In this document: piece by piece, positions 22,741 to 33,637 of the stretch
Position numbering within the stretch: position 1 is the stretch's first letter
How the letters are laid out: each line of letters begins with the position of its first letter
NCBI GenBank assembly: GCA_963383645.1
Contig: OY726573.1
Coordinates: 21,001,845-21,065,844 of the forward strand
Reading direction: 5' to 3'
DNA length: 64,000 bases
Source: Muscardinus avellanarius
Lineage: Eukaryota > Chordata > Mammalia > Rodentia > Gliridae
Notes under the pieces: model-generated
Seen by the model: the letters and a program-made list of their open reading frames with translations, nothing else
Database searches by the model: none
Told to the model about the DNA's origin: nothing
Translations under genes and position numbers: made by a program

Positions 22741-23827
22741 CATTTGGGCCAGAAAACCACATTTATAAAAATAAAAAAAAAGTGGCTCTGGAAACAATCC
22801 ACAGCATTCTCAGGAAGGCAGCTCCCCAGCCCCTCTCCCAGCCCCCACATCCATCCACTGATGGAGCTCTGCCTGGGAACTGGACTCCCTGTCAGCCCAT
22901 CTGCTCAGCATCTCTTGGGTTGCTTTTTCTCAGCTTCGTATTAGGGGAAAACTCCCTTTGAAAAACACAAATAGTGATGAGGTGGTGGAGGGTGTGAAGG
23001 ACAGGTGCAGCAGGCACGGGGGCAGGGCAATTCTGGAGCTGGAGGCAGCTGCTGCATCCCCATGCTTTATCATGGGAGAAACAACTAGAAGAGGGACTGT
23101 CCCTAGACACCGAATGTGGGAGGAGACGAGTAACTGACCCAAAATGGCTGGGGTCTTAAAATTTAGTTCACTGACTACAAGGGGTACATGACTACCTTCA
23201 GTGGGTCTTTGGACAAGCCATTCCACTTCTGGGACTTTGGATTGTCTAATCAGAAAATGTATTATCCATTCCTGACATTCTGACTCCCAAGCTGATCAAT
23301 GAAAAAGATATCCCTGAAGCCCCATCCCAAGCCTGCACTGCCAAAGGAACCAGGTGAGGCCCTCCCCAGCTTTCCAGATACTCAGGAGGTAGAAGACCAA
23401 TTCATGAACTTCCAGAGCCAGAGATGAGAGGGAGAAGGGGGGGGCGCCCTGCCTCCACCCCAGGGTGCTTCAAGTCTCAATGTGCAGAAATGGCCAGGGA
23501 AGGTCAAGAGGTTATCAATAAAGCAGAGTCCTGAGTTCACTCTTGGAGCCCAGGGTGTGCTGATACATCAGATGGGAAATGCAGGGGAGTTGGAGGATGA
23601 GGGCCAGAACAAGTTCCTCCAACCTGACTGCCCTGTACAGTCAACGCACATGTCCCAGGCACCTGCCACAGGCCAGACCTGCAGACCCAACAACAACCAG
23701 GACAGTCGCTACACTCAAGGAACTCAAGGTAGGGGAAGAACAGGACAACCAGTAGCAAGGAGAGGCAACATTATTTGGTTGAGTGCAGTCACAAAGGGAC
23801 ATGCCCTCTGTAGTGAGCAAATTGTGG
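22741..23827. other. Unique intron sequence
   Basis: Nothing recognisable. A 134-codon plus-strand frame (23482-23886) runs into a SINE fragment and has no family. Confidence 0.5.
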
Positions 23828-23884
23828 TTTTATTTATTTTGGTGCTGGGAATTGAACCCAGGGACATTCTGCCTCTGAGCTCCT
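23828..23884 (-). mobile_element. Isolated ID module of a SINE (antisense)
   Basis: 'GGTGCTGGGAATTGAACCC...TTCTGCCTCTGAGCTC' without linker or head. Confidence 0.75.
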
Positions 23885-24049
23885 GATCACCATCTCCTTG
23901 CACCTGCAGGCTCCCTCCTTTCAACACATGCACACATTTGGGTCTCCCCAGCTCACAAGGATTGTCTACACACTCTGACTCACTCCCTGCCTCCACTCAC
24001 TCCCCAACACCCTGACATCTCCTGTCACCTCAGCCCTCTCCAGGACTGG

Positions 24050-24950
24050 TCTCAGTTATATCCCAGTAACCACCAGGCCCCTCTGCCCAGAGGCCACTGC
24101 GTACTCTATGTTATGCTTGGCCTCTCTAAAGCAGCCAACCCTGCTGCCATCCCTAGCTGTGAAATATTCCCCACTCCACACCAAGGCCCAGCCTTTCCTA
24201 TAATGGCCCCAACACCAGCCTCGAGCTACCACCCCCAGGGACCTCTCTTCACACTCCACCCCTTACTGAAGAGCTCATCCATCCCAAAGGATTAACTCCC
24301 TTCTCCGTGAGAACCACTCCTCAGGCACACCCACTTAGTTCTGAGGAAAGCTAAGCCCCAAATACCCAGATGCTCACTGGCACTCCCATACCTGTCTCAA
24401 GCATGCCCAAATCAGAACTCAAAACCTGACCCTCATCCTCCCTCCTGGGTCACCCTGTCTCAAAGAATAGCCATTCTGACCCTGGGCCATTCTTGCCTCC
24501 TTTTTATCCTCAAATCCTCTTACATCATCAAACCACCACCTGGGAAATCTGAGTTCTGACCACTTTCATACCCCACAGGTGCCCCAGTCAGGCCCCATCC
24601 TCTGCCCGACTCTGGCAGGAGGGCTCTGATTCACCTTCTAATTTCCACTCTCCTCCCTCCCACCCATTCTTCTCATAATATCCAGAACGATTGCTCTAAA
24701 ATCCCATTATCTTAATCTTCTGGCTAAACTCCTGTGTCTTCGATGCCCTTTATTAGGAAAAACTCCAGCATCTTTAGCCAAGCTTCCAAGTATCTGCAGG
24801 ATCTGTTCCAGGCCTAGTGGCTCCATCCCTAACTCAGGATGCCCCTGTGACTCCTCAGCAACCTGCTCTCTCCCGGGGCATTTACACAAACCCAAGGCAC
24901 TGCCTCTCGAGCTGCCATGTGTCATGTACATATGAACCACCTGTGGATCC
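24050..24950 (+). repeat. L2-like relic(s)
   Basis: Pyrimidine-rich blocks, best at 24640-24930 ('GATTGCTCTAAAATCCC', 'CTTCTGGCTAAACTCCTGTG', 'CCATCCCTAACTCAGG'), follow the L2 3' third. The limits are uncertain. Confidence 0.45.
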
Positions 24951-25003
24951 TGATTAAGTGGTCTGGGATGGGGCACAAGATTCTCTTGTTTTGTTTTGTT
25001 TTG

Positions 25004-25078
25004 TTCAGTGCTGAAGATAAAACCCAGGGCCTCACACATTAGGCAAGTGCTCTATCACAAAACTATATCACAGCCCAA
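25004..25078 (-). mobile_element. ID element (antisense)
   Basis: 'CAGTGCTGAAGATAAAACCC' and 'TTAGGCAAGTGCTCTATCAC' is the reverse of an ID element with the original internal segment. A (TTTTG)n run precedes it at 24985. Confidence 0.8.
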
Positions 25079-25243
25079 AGCTCTGCTTTTCTAAAGTGTT
25101 CCCAAATAGTGCAGGTGTGACTAGTCTCTTAGCATCAGAAAAACAAGGGTCTAAAACATGCTTCTCCACTCTGACCCCATCTTTGTCTAAGTCCTAGTCC
25201 ACTCTCGGGGCTCAGTTTAAGTATCATTTCTTCAAAAAAGCCC

Positions 25244-25450
25244 ACTGGGCGTGGTGGCACACACTTGTAATCCCAGCATTCGGGAGGCTGAGACTGGAGG
25301 ATCGCGGTTCGTGGACAGCCTCAGCTACTTAGTGAGGCCCTCTGCAACTTAGTGAGACCCTATTTCAAAAGTAAAAGATACAAAATATGGTGTAGCTCTG
25401 AGATCAAATGCTTCTGGGTTCCATCCCCAGACCCACACAAAAAAAAAAAA
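25244..25450 (+). mobile_element. Type C SINE
   Basis: ACTGGGCGTGGTGG head and '...GGTGTAGCTCTGAGATCAAA' module ending 'CCCCAGACCCACAC'. It is flanked by AAAAAGCCC-type repeats. Confidence 0.9.
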
Positions 25451-25462
25451 AAGCCCTACCTG

Positions 25463-25678
25463 CTGGGCATGGTGGTACACCCTGTAATCCCAGTACTTGG
25501 GAGGCTGAGACAGGAGGACTGCAAATTTGTAAACGGCATTAGCAATTTAGCAAAGCCACTGCAACTTAGTAAGACCCTCTTTCAACAAAAGGAAGGGCCT
25601 GGGATTATAGTTGAAAAGTAGAATAGTCCTGGGTTTAATCCCCACCACAAAAATAAATAAATAAATAAATAAATAAAT
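25463..25678 (+). mobile_element. B1-dID SINE with (AAAT)n tail
   Basis: The direct repeat AAGCCCTACCTG (25451-25462) and AAGCCCTACTG (25679-25689) flanks it. It landed just beside the preceding SINE. Confidence 0.88.
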
Positions 25679-25796
25679 AAGCCCTACTGTCTCTCCCAGA
25701 ATAGATTAAAGCCCTGACCTCATATTTTCTTGAGCTACACTATACTTCTTAGAACATCCACCAAGCCTAACTGCCCATTCTCCATTCTACTTTTTT

Positions 25797-25837
25797 AGGA
25801 GGGTGTAGATTACAGGCGTTCGCCCCCATGCCAGGCT
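25797..25837 (-). mobile_element. B1-like head remnant (antisense)
   Basis: 'GTAGATTACAGGCGTTCGCC' then 'CCCATGCCAGG' is all that remains. Confidence 0.55.
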
Positions 25838-25867
25838 CTATCCTTTATTTTTGGCATTAGTTTTTCA

Positions 25868-25985
25868 ACTTTTGTCTCTAGAGAGACCACAAGCTCCAAA
25901 ACAACAAAGACAGTATCTTGTTCACACCCAGGTCTCCAGCACCCAGCACCAGGCCTGGCACAACATCAGCACAGATAGAAAGCTG
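25868..25985 (+). repeat. L2 3' end relic
   Basis: 'GACCACAAGCTCC', 'GTCTCCAGCACCCAGCACC' and 'AGGCCTGGCACAACATCAGC' match the L2 tail order. Confidence 0.55.
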
Positions 25986-26119
25986 CTGGTCTTGCCTACA
26001 CTGCATCCATTTCTTTTTCTCCCAACCAGGTACAACCCAAGCCTGATCTTCTTAGCTTCCAAGATCAGAAGATATTAGACGATGTGTTCAGGGTGGTGTG
26101 GCCATAGACTCTCCTCATA

Positions 26120-26622
26120 GCAGCGCTTCTAGATGTCCACCAACAGATGAATGAATTACAAAACTGTGGGATATGTACACAATGGAATTTTACTCGGCCA
26201 TCAAAAAAAAAAAATTCAATTACATCATTTTCAGGGAAATTGATGGAACTGGAGGACATTATGCTAAGCGAGATTAGTCAGTCACAAAAAATAAGAAATC
26301 AGATACTTTCCCTAATATGTGAGAGTTAGGGAGAAATGGGTCATAGGAGAAACTCCTGAAAAAATGAAATCCTATAGAGGAGCAAACAAGATAACCTAAA
26401 GAAGGAGAAAGGACGGGGGAAGAGGAAAATCTCTAAAACACACAATGTACTTAAACATATCGAAGTCAATCACTAAGCCAAGCAAGGGAAGGAGGGACGG
26501 GGAGGGAATGGGGTGGGAATTGGGTAGGGGTTAAATCAGCGATGTGTACATGTTTGTACACACAAGATTTTTACCCCAATACAATGTTTGAATATAATGC
26601 ACCAATAAAATATTTTTTTAAA
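26120..26622 (+). mobile_element. L1 3' end, tail type I
   Basis: 5'-truncated L1. It begins in the ORF2-end block (GATGTCCACCAACAGATGAA, CAATGGAATTTTACTCGGCC), then has 'GGACATTATGCTAAGCGAG', the 3' UTR motif 'AAGTCAATCACTAAGCCAAG', a G-rich block (26488-26525) and 'CACCAATAAAATA' with an A tail. Confidence 0.88.
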
Positions 26623-26778
26623 AAAGAAGTTATTCTTCACTGACTCAGAATTTTTATGGTTTTGGTCATGAGGCCCAGGCCATCTCTGTGGCCATGATAA
26701 TTGGTTCAGGACTAGACATGTGACCTATGCCAGGCCAATGAGCTTCCTCCCTAGGACTTTTGTTAGAAGTGGTAGAGA

Positions 26779-29100
26779 CATAAATAGAACTGAGAACAAA
26801 AACCACATGATTATATCAATAGATGCTAAAAAAAAAAAAAAGCATTTGACAAAATCCAACACCCATTCATGTTAAAAAAAAAAAACACTGCCAAAAATTG
26901 GAATAGAAGGAACATATTTCAACATCATTAAGGCAATATACAATAAACCCAAAGCCAACATCATATTGAATGGAGAAAAACTGCAAAAATTTCCTCTCAA
27001 ATCAGGAACAAGACAAGGATGCCCACTATCACCAATCCTTTTCAATATAGTCCTCAAGACTCTTGCCACAGCAATAAGACAAGAGAAGGAAATCAAAGGA
27101 ATTCACATAGGAAGAGAGGAATTAAAACTATCCTTAATCCTTTATCTAGAAGACCCAAAGAATTCAAACAATAGACTACTGGAGCTGATTAACCAATTCA
27201 GCAAAGTTGTAGGATATAAAATCAATCTAAAGAAATCAGTTGCTTTTCTATATGCCAACAAAGAATCCACAATGAAAGAAATAAAGAAAACAATTCCATT
27301 CACTATAACCTCAAAACCAATAAAATACCTAAGAATAAACCTAACCAAAGATGTAAAAGACCTCTACAATGAAAATTATAAAACATTAAAGAAAGAAATT
27401 GAAGAAGACCTTAGAAGATGGAAAGATCTCCCTTGCTCATGGATAGGCAGAATAAATATCATCAAAATGATCATTCTGCCAAAAGTGATCTACAGATTCA
27501 ATGCAATTCCTATCAATATACCAACGACATTCTTCATAGACCTAGAAAAATCAGTCATGAAGTTTATATGGAGAAAGAAAAGACCCAGAAGAGCCAAAGC
27601 AATCCTCAGCAATAAGAACCAGGCAGGAGGCATCACAATCCTGGACTTCATATTATACTATAGAGCAATAGTAGTAAAAACAGCATGGTATTCGCAAAAC
27701 AACAGGCATACTGACGAGTGGAATAGAATAGAAGATGCAGAAACAAACCCAACACACCTATAGTCAATTAATCTTTGACAAAGGGGCCAAAATCATATGC
27801 TGAAGAAAAGACAGCCTTTTCAACAAATGGTGCTGGGAGAACTGGTTATCCATTTGTAGACAGATGGAACTAAATCCTTACCTCTCACCATGTACAGGAA
27901 TCAACTCAAGATAAATCAAAGACTTAGAAATTTGACCAGAGACTGTGAAATTATTGGAGGAGAGCATAGGCTCAACACTCCAACATAGGCACAGGCAGTA
28001 ACTTTCACAAAACCTCTAAAGCACAGGAAATTAAAGCAAGAATTAACAAGTGGGATAGCATCAAACTGAAAAGTTTCTTCTCATCAAAAGAAACCATCAA
28101 GAACCTAAAGAGGAAACCTACAGAATGGGAGAAGATCTTTACAAGCCACCACTCTAATAGAGGGCTAATATCCAGAATATACAAAGAGCTCAAAAGACTC
28201 TACGCTAGCAAAACAAATAACTCAATCAAGAAATGGGCAACTTAACTGAATAGAAACTTCACAAAAGAAGTGATACAAATGGCCAATAGATACATGAAAA
28301 GATGTTCAACATCACTAGCCATCAGGGAGATGCAAATCAAAACTACACTGAGATTCCATCTAACCCCAATCAGAGTAGCAAGCATAAAGAAATCAAGCAA
28401 CAACAAATGCTGACGAGGATGTGGGGAAAGAGGAGCTCTTTACACTATTGGTTCAAAGTAGTTCAGCCACTATGGAGATCAGTGTAGAGAGTCCTTAGAA
28501 AACTGGGAATAGATCCACCATATGATACAGCTATACCACTCCTGGGTATCTCTCCAAAGGGGTTGAAATCAGAGAACTATACGCATACTCATGTTTACAG
28601 CAGCACAATATGTAATAGCCAAAATATGGAACCAACCTAGGTCTCCATCAACAGATGGATTGCAAAATTATGGGAAATACACACAATGGAATTCTACTCA
28701 GCTATAAAGAAGAACAAAATCATGTCATTTGCAAGAAGATGAAAAGACCTGGAGAACATTGTTAAGTAAGATCAGCCAAGCACAGAAAGAGAAGGGACAT
28801 ACATTTTCTCTAATATGCCCAAATAGGGACTATCAGTAATACCAGAGGGACTCCAGATAATGGAGGAGAAGCCTCAGCAAAGCTGAAATGATAGAGTAGG
28901 AGATGAAGAAGGCTGAGGTTGATTAATGGAGAAGCTACATTTGAATGTGTGCATAAGTATGAATGTAGCATGGTTAACCCGGACATTCATTGTTAGGAGG
29001 GAGTTAGGGGAAGCGGGAAGGGGAGAGGATACCACTCATAGTCTGAATGTATGCCATTTTCAATATGATCCACATAAAAATAAAAAATATATTTAAAAAA
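26779..29100 (+). mobile_element. L1 insertion, 5'-truncated within ORF2, tail type II
   Basis: It holds the C-terminal half of ORF2 and a 3' UTR ending 'GTCTGAATGTATGCCATTTT' and 'ATCCACATAAAAA' with an A-rich tail. The candidate TSD AGAAGTGGTAGA (26765-26776) and AGAAATGGTGAA (29101-29112) matches 10 of 12. Frameshifts and stops mark it as dead. Confidence 0.9.
26890..27763 (+). pseudogene. L1 ORF2 reverse transcriptase relic
   Basis: The open stretch encodes RT-domain blocks: '[17 protein letters not shown]' and, further on, '[14 protein letters not shown]', '[15 protein letters not shown]' and '[17 protein letters not shown]'. L1 ORF2p is the endonuclease/RT that copies L1 RNA at its target. 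Here the codons run K-L-S-L-I-L-Y at 27125-27145, so the F/YADD-containing block normally between L and I is absent, an in-frame loss of about 15 bp at 27136/27137. This removes two catalytic aspartates. Upstream, the frame is lost in an A12 run at 26874-26885. The frame ends at a TAG at 27761-27763, with further ORF2-like sequence beyond, in other frames, to about 28490. The domain identity is certain and the deletion is inferred from the family consensus. Confidence 0.88.
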
Positions 29101-29374
29101 AGAAATGGTGAATAAAAGACACTCTTCTTTCCATGGGAATTACTTAAGTGGTGGGAGCTGCTATCACCATCCTACTACCACAGGGACAAATCCTGACAAA
29201 GACCAAGCCAACTCACAATAGAGAGGGAAAGAGGAGAATTTCAAGGATACAGCCATGCCCAACATCTACGCCTGCTGTTACAAAGCCAAAAAATTTTCCT
29301 TTTATGCCTAAGCCAAAATGAGTTATGTTTCTGCCACTTGCAACTGAGAGCCCTGACTAATACAGCATCCAAAT

Positions 29375-30354
29375 AAATACTGGGTGTTGAATGAATTACA
29401 CAAGAGTGTGAGTAAAGGCTGCCAGGAGTACTCGCTGGCTTTTCAAGCTCTCACAAACTCCTCTGTCCAGAAGCACAGACAAGCGTCCCACGCCCAACTC
29501 TGCAGACCACAAGGCTGAAACTCGAACAGTGACACACTCCTTGGCTTTCCCTGTGCAAATAAATGGCCCTGGCAGCTGGGTCAGATAGCAGCAGGAAATT
29601 AGGCTGGTCCTCCTGGTCCCCCAGCAGAAGGAGAGTAGAACTGTACTCTGCCAGCTATGTGCCTAAACTGGGCCTTACCCACTGCCAAACACCTAACCCA
29701 ACCAACAAAGGTGCTGCCATTGCTCATGTTCCCCTCAGTGGGCACTGTGGCAGGGTGGATGATAATAGGAAGGTGGGCTGCGCTTATCTGCTTCCTTTAG
29801 GGATGTCATCTTGCCACATCAGGGGGAAGGGGGAACAATCTGGGGCAGCTGGGAAGAGATGCCTGAGTACCACCTGTGAGACTTCAGACACAGGGCTGGC
29901 CCACATGTCCCTCCAGGTGACTGGGGAAGCAGGTGACTTCTTCAGAGCTGGCCCCCACCTAGCAAAGCATGGGGCAGGGAGGGGAAAGGGTGAGGGGAAG
30001 AGATGCATGGAAGCCCAGACAGGAGCAGCAGCTGGGGTGGAGGGGAAGGTCACAAAAGTGAAAGAGGAAGAGGACAGTGATGGGAAAGCACAGCCCCCTC
30101 CCAGGAAGAAGAGAGTCCTAGGCCTGGGGTCCCGGAATGTGGTCCCCCAAAAAGAGGCTTCTGGATAAAGTGCTGATAGGAAAAGAACTACTGAACCCTC
30201 CCCCCTCAGCTTCCAGAGCAACCTTCCCACAGGGACTGGGGTGACAGGGCCACCCCCAGGGGGCCAGCAGAGGCAGGTGCACCAGTGTACAAGTGCCATT
30301 CAAGTCCCCCAAGGGCCCACCCCAGTCCCAGACACTGCTAGGCAGCAGCTCCTT
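29375..30354. other. Unique intron just downstream of the exon
   Basis: No repeat recognised. A 201-codon plus-strand frame (29563-30168) with a Lys/Glu-rich end overlaps a 171-codon minus frame. Neither has a family or splice signals, so I regard both as chance frames in GC-rich DNA. Confidence 0.5.
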
Positions 30355-30367
30355 AAGACACCAAGCT

Positions 30368-30562
30368 ATTGGCAGAGTGTGTGGTGCACGCCTGTAATCC
30401 AATATTAGTGAGGCTGAGACAGGAGGATTACAGATCAAGGACAGCTTCAACAACTTAACAAGATCCTCCACAACTTGGTGAGACCCTTTTCAAAATGAAA
30501 AATAAAATAGGGCCAGGTGTGTAGCTCAGAGGTAAAATGCTCCTGTGTTTAAGCCCAAGTAC

Positions 30563-30587
<25 letters not shown>
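30368..30587 (+). mobile_element. B1-dID SINE near the RAP1GAP2 exon
   Basis: Its tail ends about 340 bp from the exon donor. TSD: AAGACACCAAGCT (30355-30367) and AAGACACCCAGCT (30588-30600), 12 of 13. The A27 tail is read as T27 by the minus-strand gene. Confidence 0.92.
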
Positions 30588-30593
<6 letters not shown>

Positions 30594-30922
30594 CCCAGCT
30601 GTATTGTGTTGCCACCACTTTCCCTTGCCTGAGCCCCTTGTTCCCAAACCCCACCACTCCCAGGCCTCTCTCTAATTACCAAGCATCCTGCCAATTCATT
30701 TCGGCCCCAGTCTAGTTCTTCACTGCCCCTTGACACATACACACACCACGGAGTGTCAGTCACACTTTCCTCTTGCTCTGGTGAGCTTAACCAGATGCAG
30801 GCTGCAGAGGTGTCAGGCCCTCCAAGCCCCCATGGGGCAGGACTGCTGGCCTGGAGACAAGCCGCAGACAGTCCCAGGACTTCCTGCATACCTCCCTCCC
30901 TGCTTCGAGATGGCTCTGAGCC

Positions 30923-30931
30923 TCTTACCTT
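30923..30931 (-). promoter_or_regulatory. 5' splice donor of the RAP1GAP2 exon
   Basis: On the minus strand the sequence reads AAG|GTAAGA, a near-consensus donor. The exon ends with the complete AAG lysine codon, so the downstream intron is phase 0. Confidence 0.88.
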
Positions 30932-31013
30932 CATGGTGGGGGGTGCCGTAAGAGGAGGGGACAGCGGCCGGTCTGGGAGGGTCACATCAGAGCTGTTGGC
31001 CAGCTCCTGCTTC
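30929..31013 (-). CDS. RAP1GAP2: RAP1GAP2 internal coding exon
   Basis: Read on the minus strand, the exon gives one base finishing a split codon followed by 28 codons: KQELANSSDVTLPDR then PLSPPLTAPPTMK. This matches the N-terminal region of RAP1GAP2 (GARNL4), where KQELANSSD..TLPDRPLSPPLTAPPTMK precedes the EFFEMLEKMQG segment. RAP1GAP2 is a cytoplasmic GTPase-activating protein that stimulates GTP hydrolysis by Rap1 and is known from platelets and neurons. This segment lies upstream of the Rap-GAP catalytic domain and is proline/serine rich and probably disordered. The exon enters in phase 2 and leaves in phase 0 after AAG. A short C-less acceptor AG (31014-31015), a pyrimidine tract and a GTAAG donor (30924-30928) frame it exactly. 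The neighbouring exons were not found. Family membership is from memory of the protein family, not a database search. The paralogue RAP1GAP lacks this motif, which favours RAP1GAP2. Confidence 0.9.
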
Positions 31014-31048
31014 CTGGGAAGAGACCAAAGAATACAGAAGTAGTGAGC
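31014..31048 (-). promoter_or_regulatory. 3' splice acceptor and polypyrimidine tract
   Basis: The minus strand reads a pyrimidine-rich run (CTTCTGTATTCTTTGG, then TCTCTTCCCAG) ending in AG next to the exon. A CTCAC motif about 30 nt upstream could serve as branch point. This is what fixes the exon start at 31013. Confidence 0.85.
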
Positions 31049-32751
31049 CAGGGCCTGCCTGTGCCTTCCCTCTCTGCTTCAAGAGTGGCCAGGCTTGGGG
31101 ACACCGTCTAACATGCAATGCAAAATACTAGAGTTGAATGCACCTCCACTGTGACATGCAGCACCTAAAGCAGGCAAGGGTGGCCTTAAGCTGTTAGCAT
31201 CCCCAGGAACTTATTAGGAATGCAACTTCTCGGGCACACACCAGAATTTCCAGGGACAGGGCCCAAGAACCTGTTTTGACAGGATTCCCAAGTGCTCTGA
31301 TGCACCAGACATGCCAGCCTCAGAGACATAGGACTAGGGACAGGGAAGGAAAAGGGGACAGAGGTCACATGTGAAACTCATCTCCCGTAGGCCCCTCTGT
31401 GCATGTACCAACACAGAGGCTAGGACCATGGAGAGGCACCTAAACAGAGATGTGTCATCATGGCAACATGATTGTGACAAGTTCACCACTTTCACACACT
31501 CCCCACTTCCCATCTGGCTCTTGCTGGTGACCTGGGAGGGCTTGTTTTCTGTCCCAGAACCAGAAAGTCTCTTGGGGGTAGAAGAAGCCTTTAGAGGGAG
31601 TCACAAAATAGGGCCAACTGGGCAGAACTCAGGGAGTGCCCGGGCAAGGGACTCTAATGTCTTGGACATGCCCTGGCCAAAGCCCAGTAGGGAAATGGGA
31701 AAATGAGGACTGAGAGACTTATTCTACAAGAGCCCCAACCTGAAACAGCCAAGAGAGTTAGCCAAGGCTCAAGTCTCACTTGAATGGCCAAAGGACCCCA
31801 CCACCACCTGAGAGTATGCTTCTGTCCTTTCTTCCAGCCAGCATCCATGACAAGCCTTTTTCACAAGAGAAGCCCATGCCCACTACAGAGCCCCTGCTTT
31901 CCAGAGAGAAGCCCTGGCCCTGGGGACAGCACCACCCTCCCCTCGGCCCATGGGGCACCTCCTGAGTGTCTAACCTCCTGAGACAGCAGGCTGAGCTGCA
32001 GGGCCACCCCATGCTTGCCCAACTGCCCCAGCCGCCCCTGAAGCCAGCTGCCCTCACTGGAGCCTGCTCAGTATTGTGCGGCACGAGAGCCACGCGCCTT
32101 GTTAGCCTCCACTGTGGCCACCTCCCTTTCTGTTCCTCCATATGCCTCTCTTCTTTTCTCTTCCTGGACCTGAGTGATAATAGCCCATGATGGCTGGATA
32201 GAGAGGTCTGCTGCCTCCTGGACCAACTGTAACTGACACAAGAACCAGCAGGGCCAAGACTCAGTATGTGTGCCATCTCAGACAGACCCAGCAAATGCAC
32301 CAGCTCCTACCTCTCCGTAGAGCCACTAACCTCCCCTTCCACCTCAGGTTGAAGATGTGACACTGTGGAGTCCAGCTTGCTCCTCCACCTTCAACTTACC
32401 TGCAAACCCAACAGAGCCACCTCTGGCCACTGACCCTCTCCCAGCAGCCACTGCTCCCCCAAAGGCCTGGACCCCAAGAGCCAGGAGTAAGAAAGGAAAG
32501 GGAGGATGGATAATGGGGATGGGGAGCACTGTCCACAGGTCCCCTAAGGTGAGGATCAAGGTAGCTCCCCTTGGAGCTGGGAGCCTGGCAAGGAAAAGCA
32601 AACAGGGAGAGGGAGAAGTGAAGCCCTCCAACCCAGAGGCACAGGGCTGCCCTATGCTTAGCTGAGCAAAGGCCCACTCCCCTGGAGATGGATCACAGAC
32701 ACATCACAGTCCAGAAACTCCAGGACCACAAGCCCTAGAGTAGAGCAACGG

Positions 32752-32753
<2 letters not shown>
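31049..32753. other. Unique intron just upstream of the exon
   Basis: GC-rich sequence without clear repeats. Minus frames of 174 codons (31776-32300) and others were checked and rejected, for lack of splice sites in register and of family resemblance. Confidence 0.5.

Positions 32754-32796
<43 letters not shown>
32754..32796 (+). repeat. (GT)n microsatellite
   Basis: About 20 GT units at the tail side of a minus-strand SINE, so (AC)n on the SINE strand. Confidence 0.95.
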
Positions 32797-32798
<2 letters not shown>

Positions 32799-32987
32799 CT
32801 GGGAATTGAATCCAGGGGCATTTTACCTCCAAACTACACCACTAGCCCTATTTTTATTTTTATTTGGAAACAGGGTCTTGCTAGGTTGCTGACAGCCTCA
32901 CTGAGTTGCTGAGGCTCAAACCTGTGATCTTCCTGTCTCAGTCTCCCAAATACTAGATTATAGGTGTGTGTCATCATGCCCAGCCCA
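32797..32987 (-). mobile_element. B1-dID SINE
   Basis: 'TTGCTGGGAATTGAATCC' to 'GTGTCATCATGCCCAGCC', diverged. Confidence 0.86.
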
Positions 32988-33512
32988 GAAGGACTTTAAC
33001 ATTGCTGGTCAAGGGACACTCGTGCACACAGTCAAGCTGTTGATTCTGTGTCTGCATCCATAGGACCATAACTGATGAGATTATTGTCTAAGGACACTGA
33101 GTCCCAGACTCAGACACCTGACCCCAGCCCTCCCTGGGCTTAGCCCTATCCCCTACACCAGCCTGTTTCCCCTGGATGCTGGATACACTCCTAGGACCAG
33201 TCTCCCAGCACATGGTGAGGCCCAGCAAGTGGGAACACATGTGGCTTCCAGTTGGTAGCATTTTCCAAGAGGCACTTAGGAGCAAATGAACACCCGTAAC
33301 TAATGGCCTCCTGCCAGCTCCAAGGCTATGTCCAGGACTCCAGAGGGGTAGCCAGGCTAGGCAGAAGGCACATCTGCCACCCTCAAAGAGGTGAGAACTC
33401 AGAGCACACAATGGCCCCTGGTTGCAATCAGAACCACATTGCCTTGGTATATTTTGCACCATTCTCATTCTTGGCTCCAGCCCTCCCTCCTATTTCAGAA
33501 CTGACTGCCTGT
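32988..33512. other. Unique intron sequence
   Basis: No feature recognised. The 126-codon minus frame at 33088-33468 has no family. Confidence 0.5.
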
Positions 33513-33637
33513 TAGGAGCTGAACAGTGTTCCTAAAGAAAGGATGTCTACTGACATCCTCAACCACAGCACCTGTAAGCAGGGTCATATCTGGAACTGAG
33601 TCTTTGCAGATGTGATCCAGTTAAGATGAGGTCATGG

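Larger units (their letters stand above)
26640..29373 (+). repeat. Ancient interspersed repeat split by an L1
   Basis: The left arm 26640-26776 (GCCAGGCCAATGAGCTTCC, TAGGACTTTTGTTAGAAG) and right arm 29113-29373 (AGTTATGTTTCTGCCACTTG, GAGCCCTGACTAATACAG) belong to one old mammal-wide element. I could not name the family. A relative lies at 58640-59700. Confidence 0.5.
1..30928 (-). other. RAP1GAP2: RAP1GAP2 intron (downstream of exon), partial
   Basis: I read this stretch as intron on the minus strand, running from the donor at 30928 past the window edge. The next RAP1GAP2 exon (the EFFEMLEKMQGIKLEEQ region) was looked for on the minus strand and not seen. It holds about 25 SINE insertions, an L1 ORF2 relic, MaLR-type LTRs, and MIR and L2 remnants. 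It is at least 31 kb long. Confidence 0.75.

Noticed and set aside
26064..26645. Possible TSD (AGAAGATATTA / AGAAGTTATTC) for the L1 tail at 26120-26622
   Set aside because: Only 9 of 11 match and the left copy lies about 45 bp from the recognisable L1 start. Too weak to use.
29563..30168. 201-codon plus-strand frame near the RAP1GAP2 exon
   Set aside because: No family resemblance, low-complexity Lys/Glu end, overlapping minus frames of similar size and no splice or promoter context. It fits chance in GC-rich DNA.
30455..30985. 176-codon minus-strand frame taken as a whole protein
   Set aside because: Only its first part is the exon. It reads through the GTAAG donor into intron and then a SINE.
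31776..32300. 174-codon minus-strand frame upstream of the exon, considered as a preceding RAP1GAP2 exon
   Set aside because: It does not contain the expected upstream residues and has no donor in phase 2.
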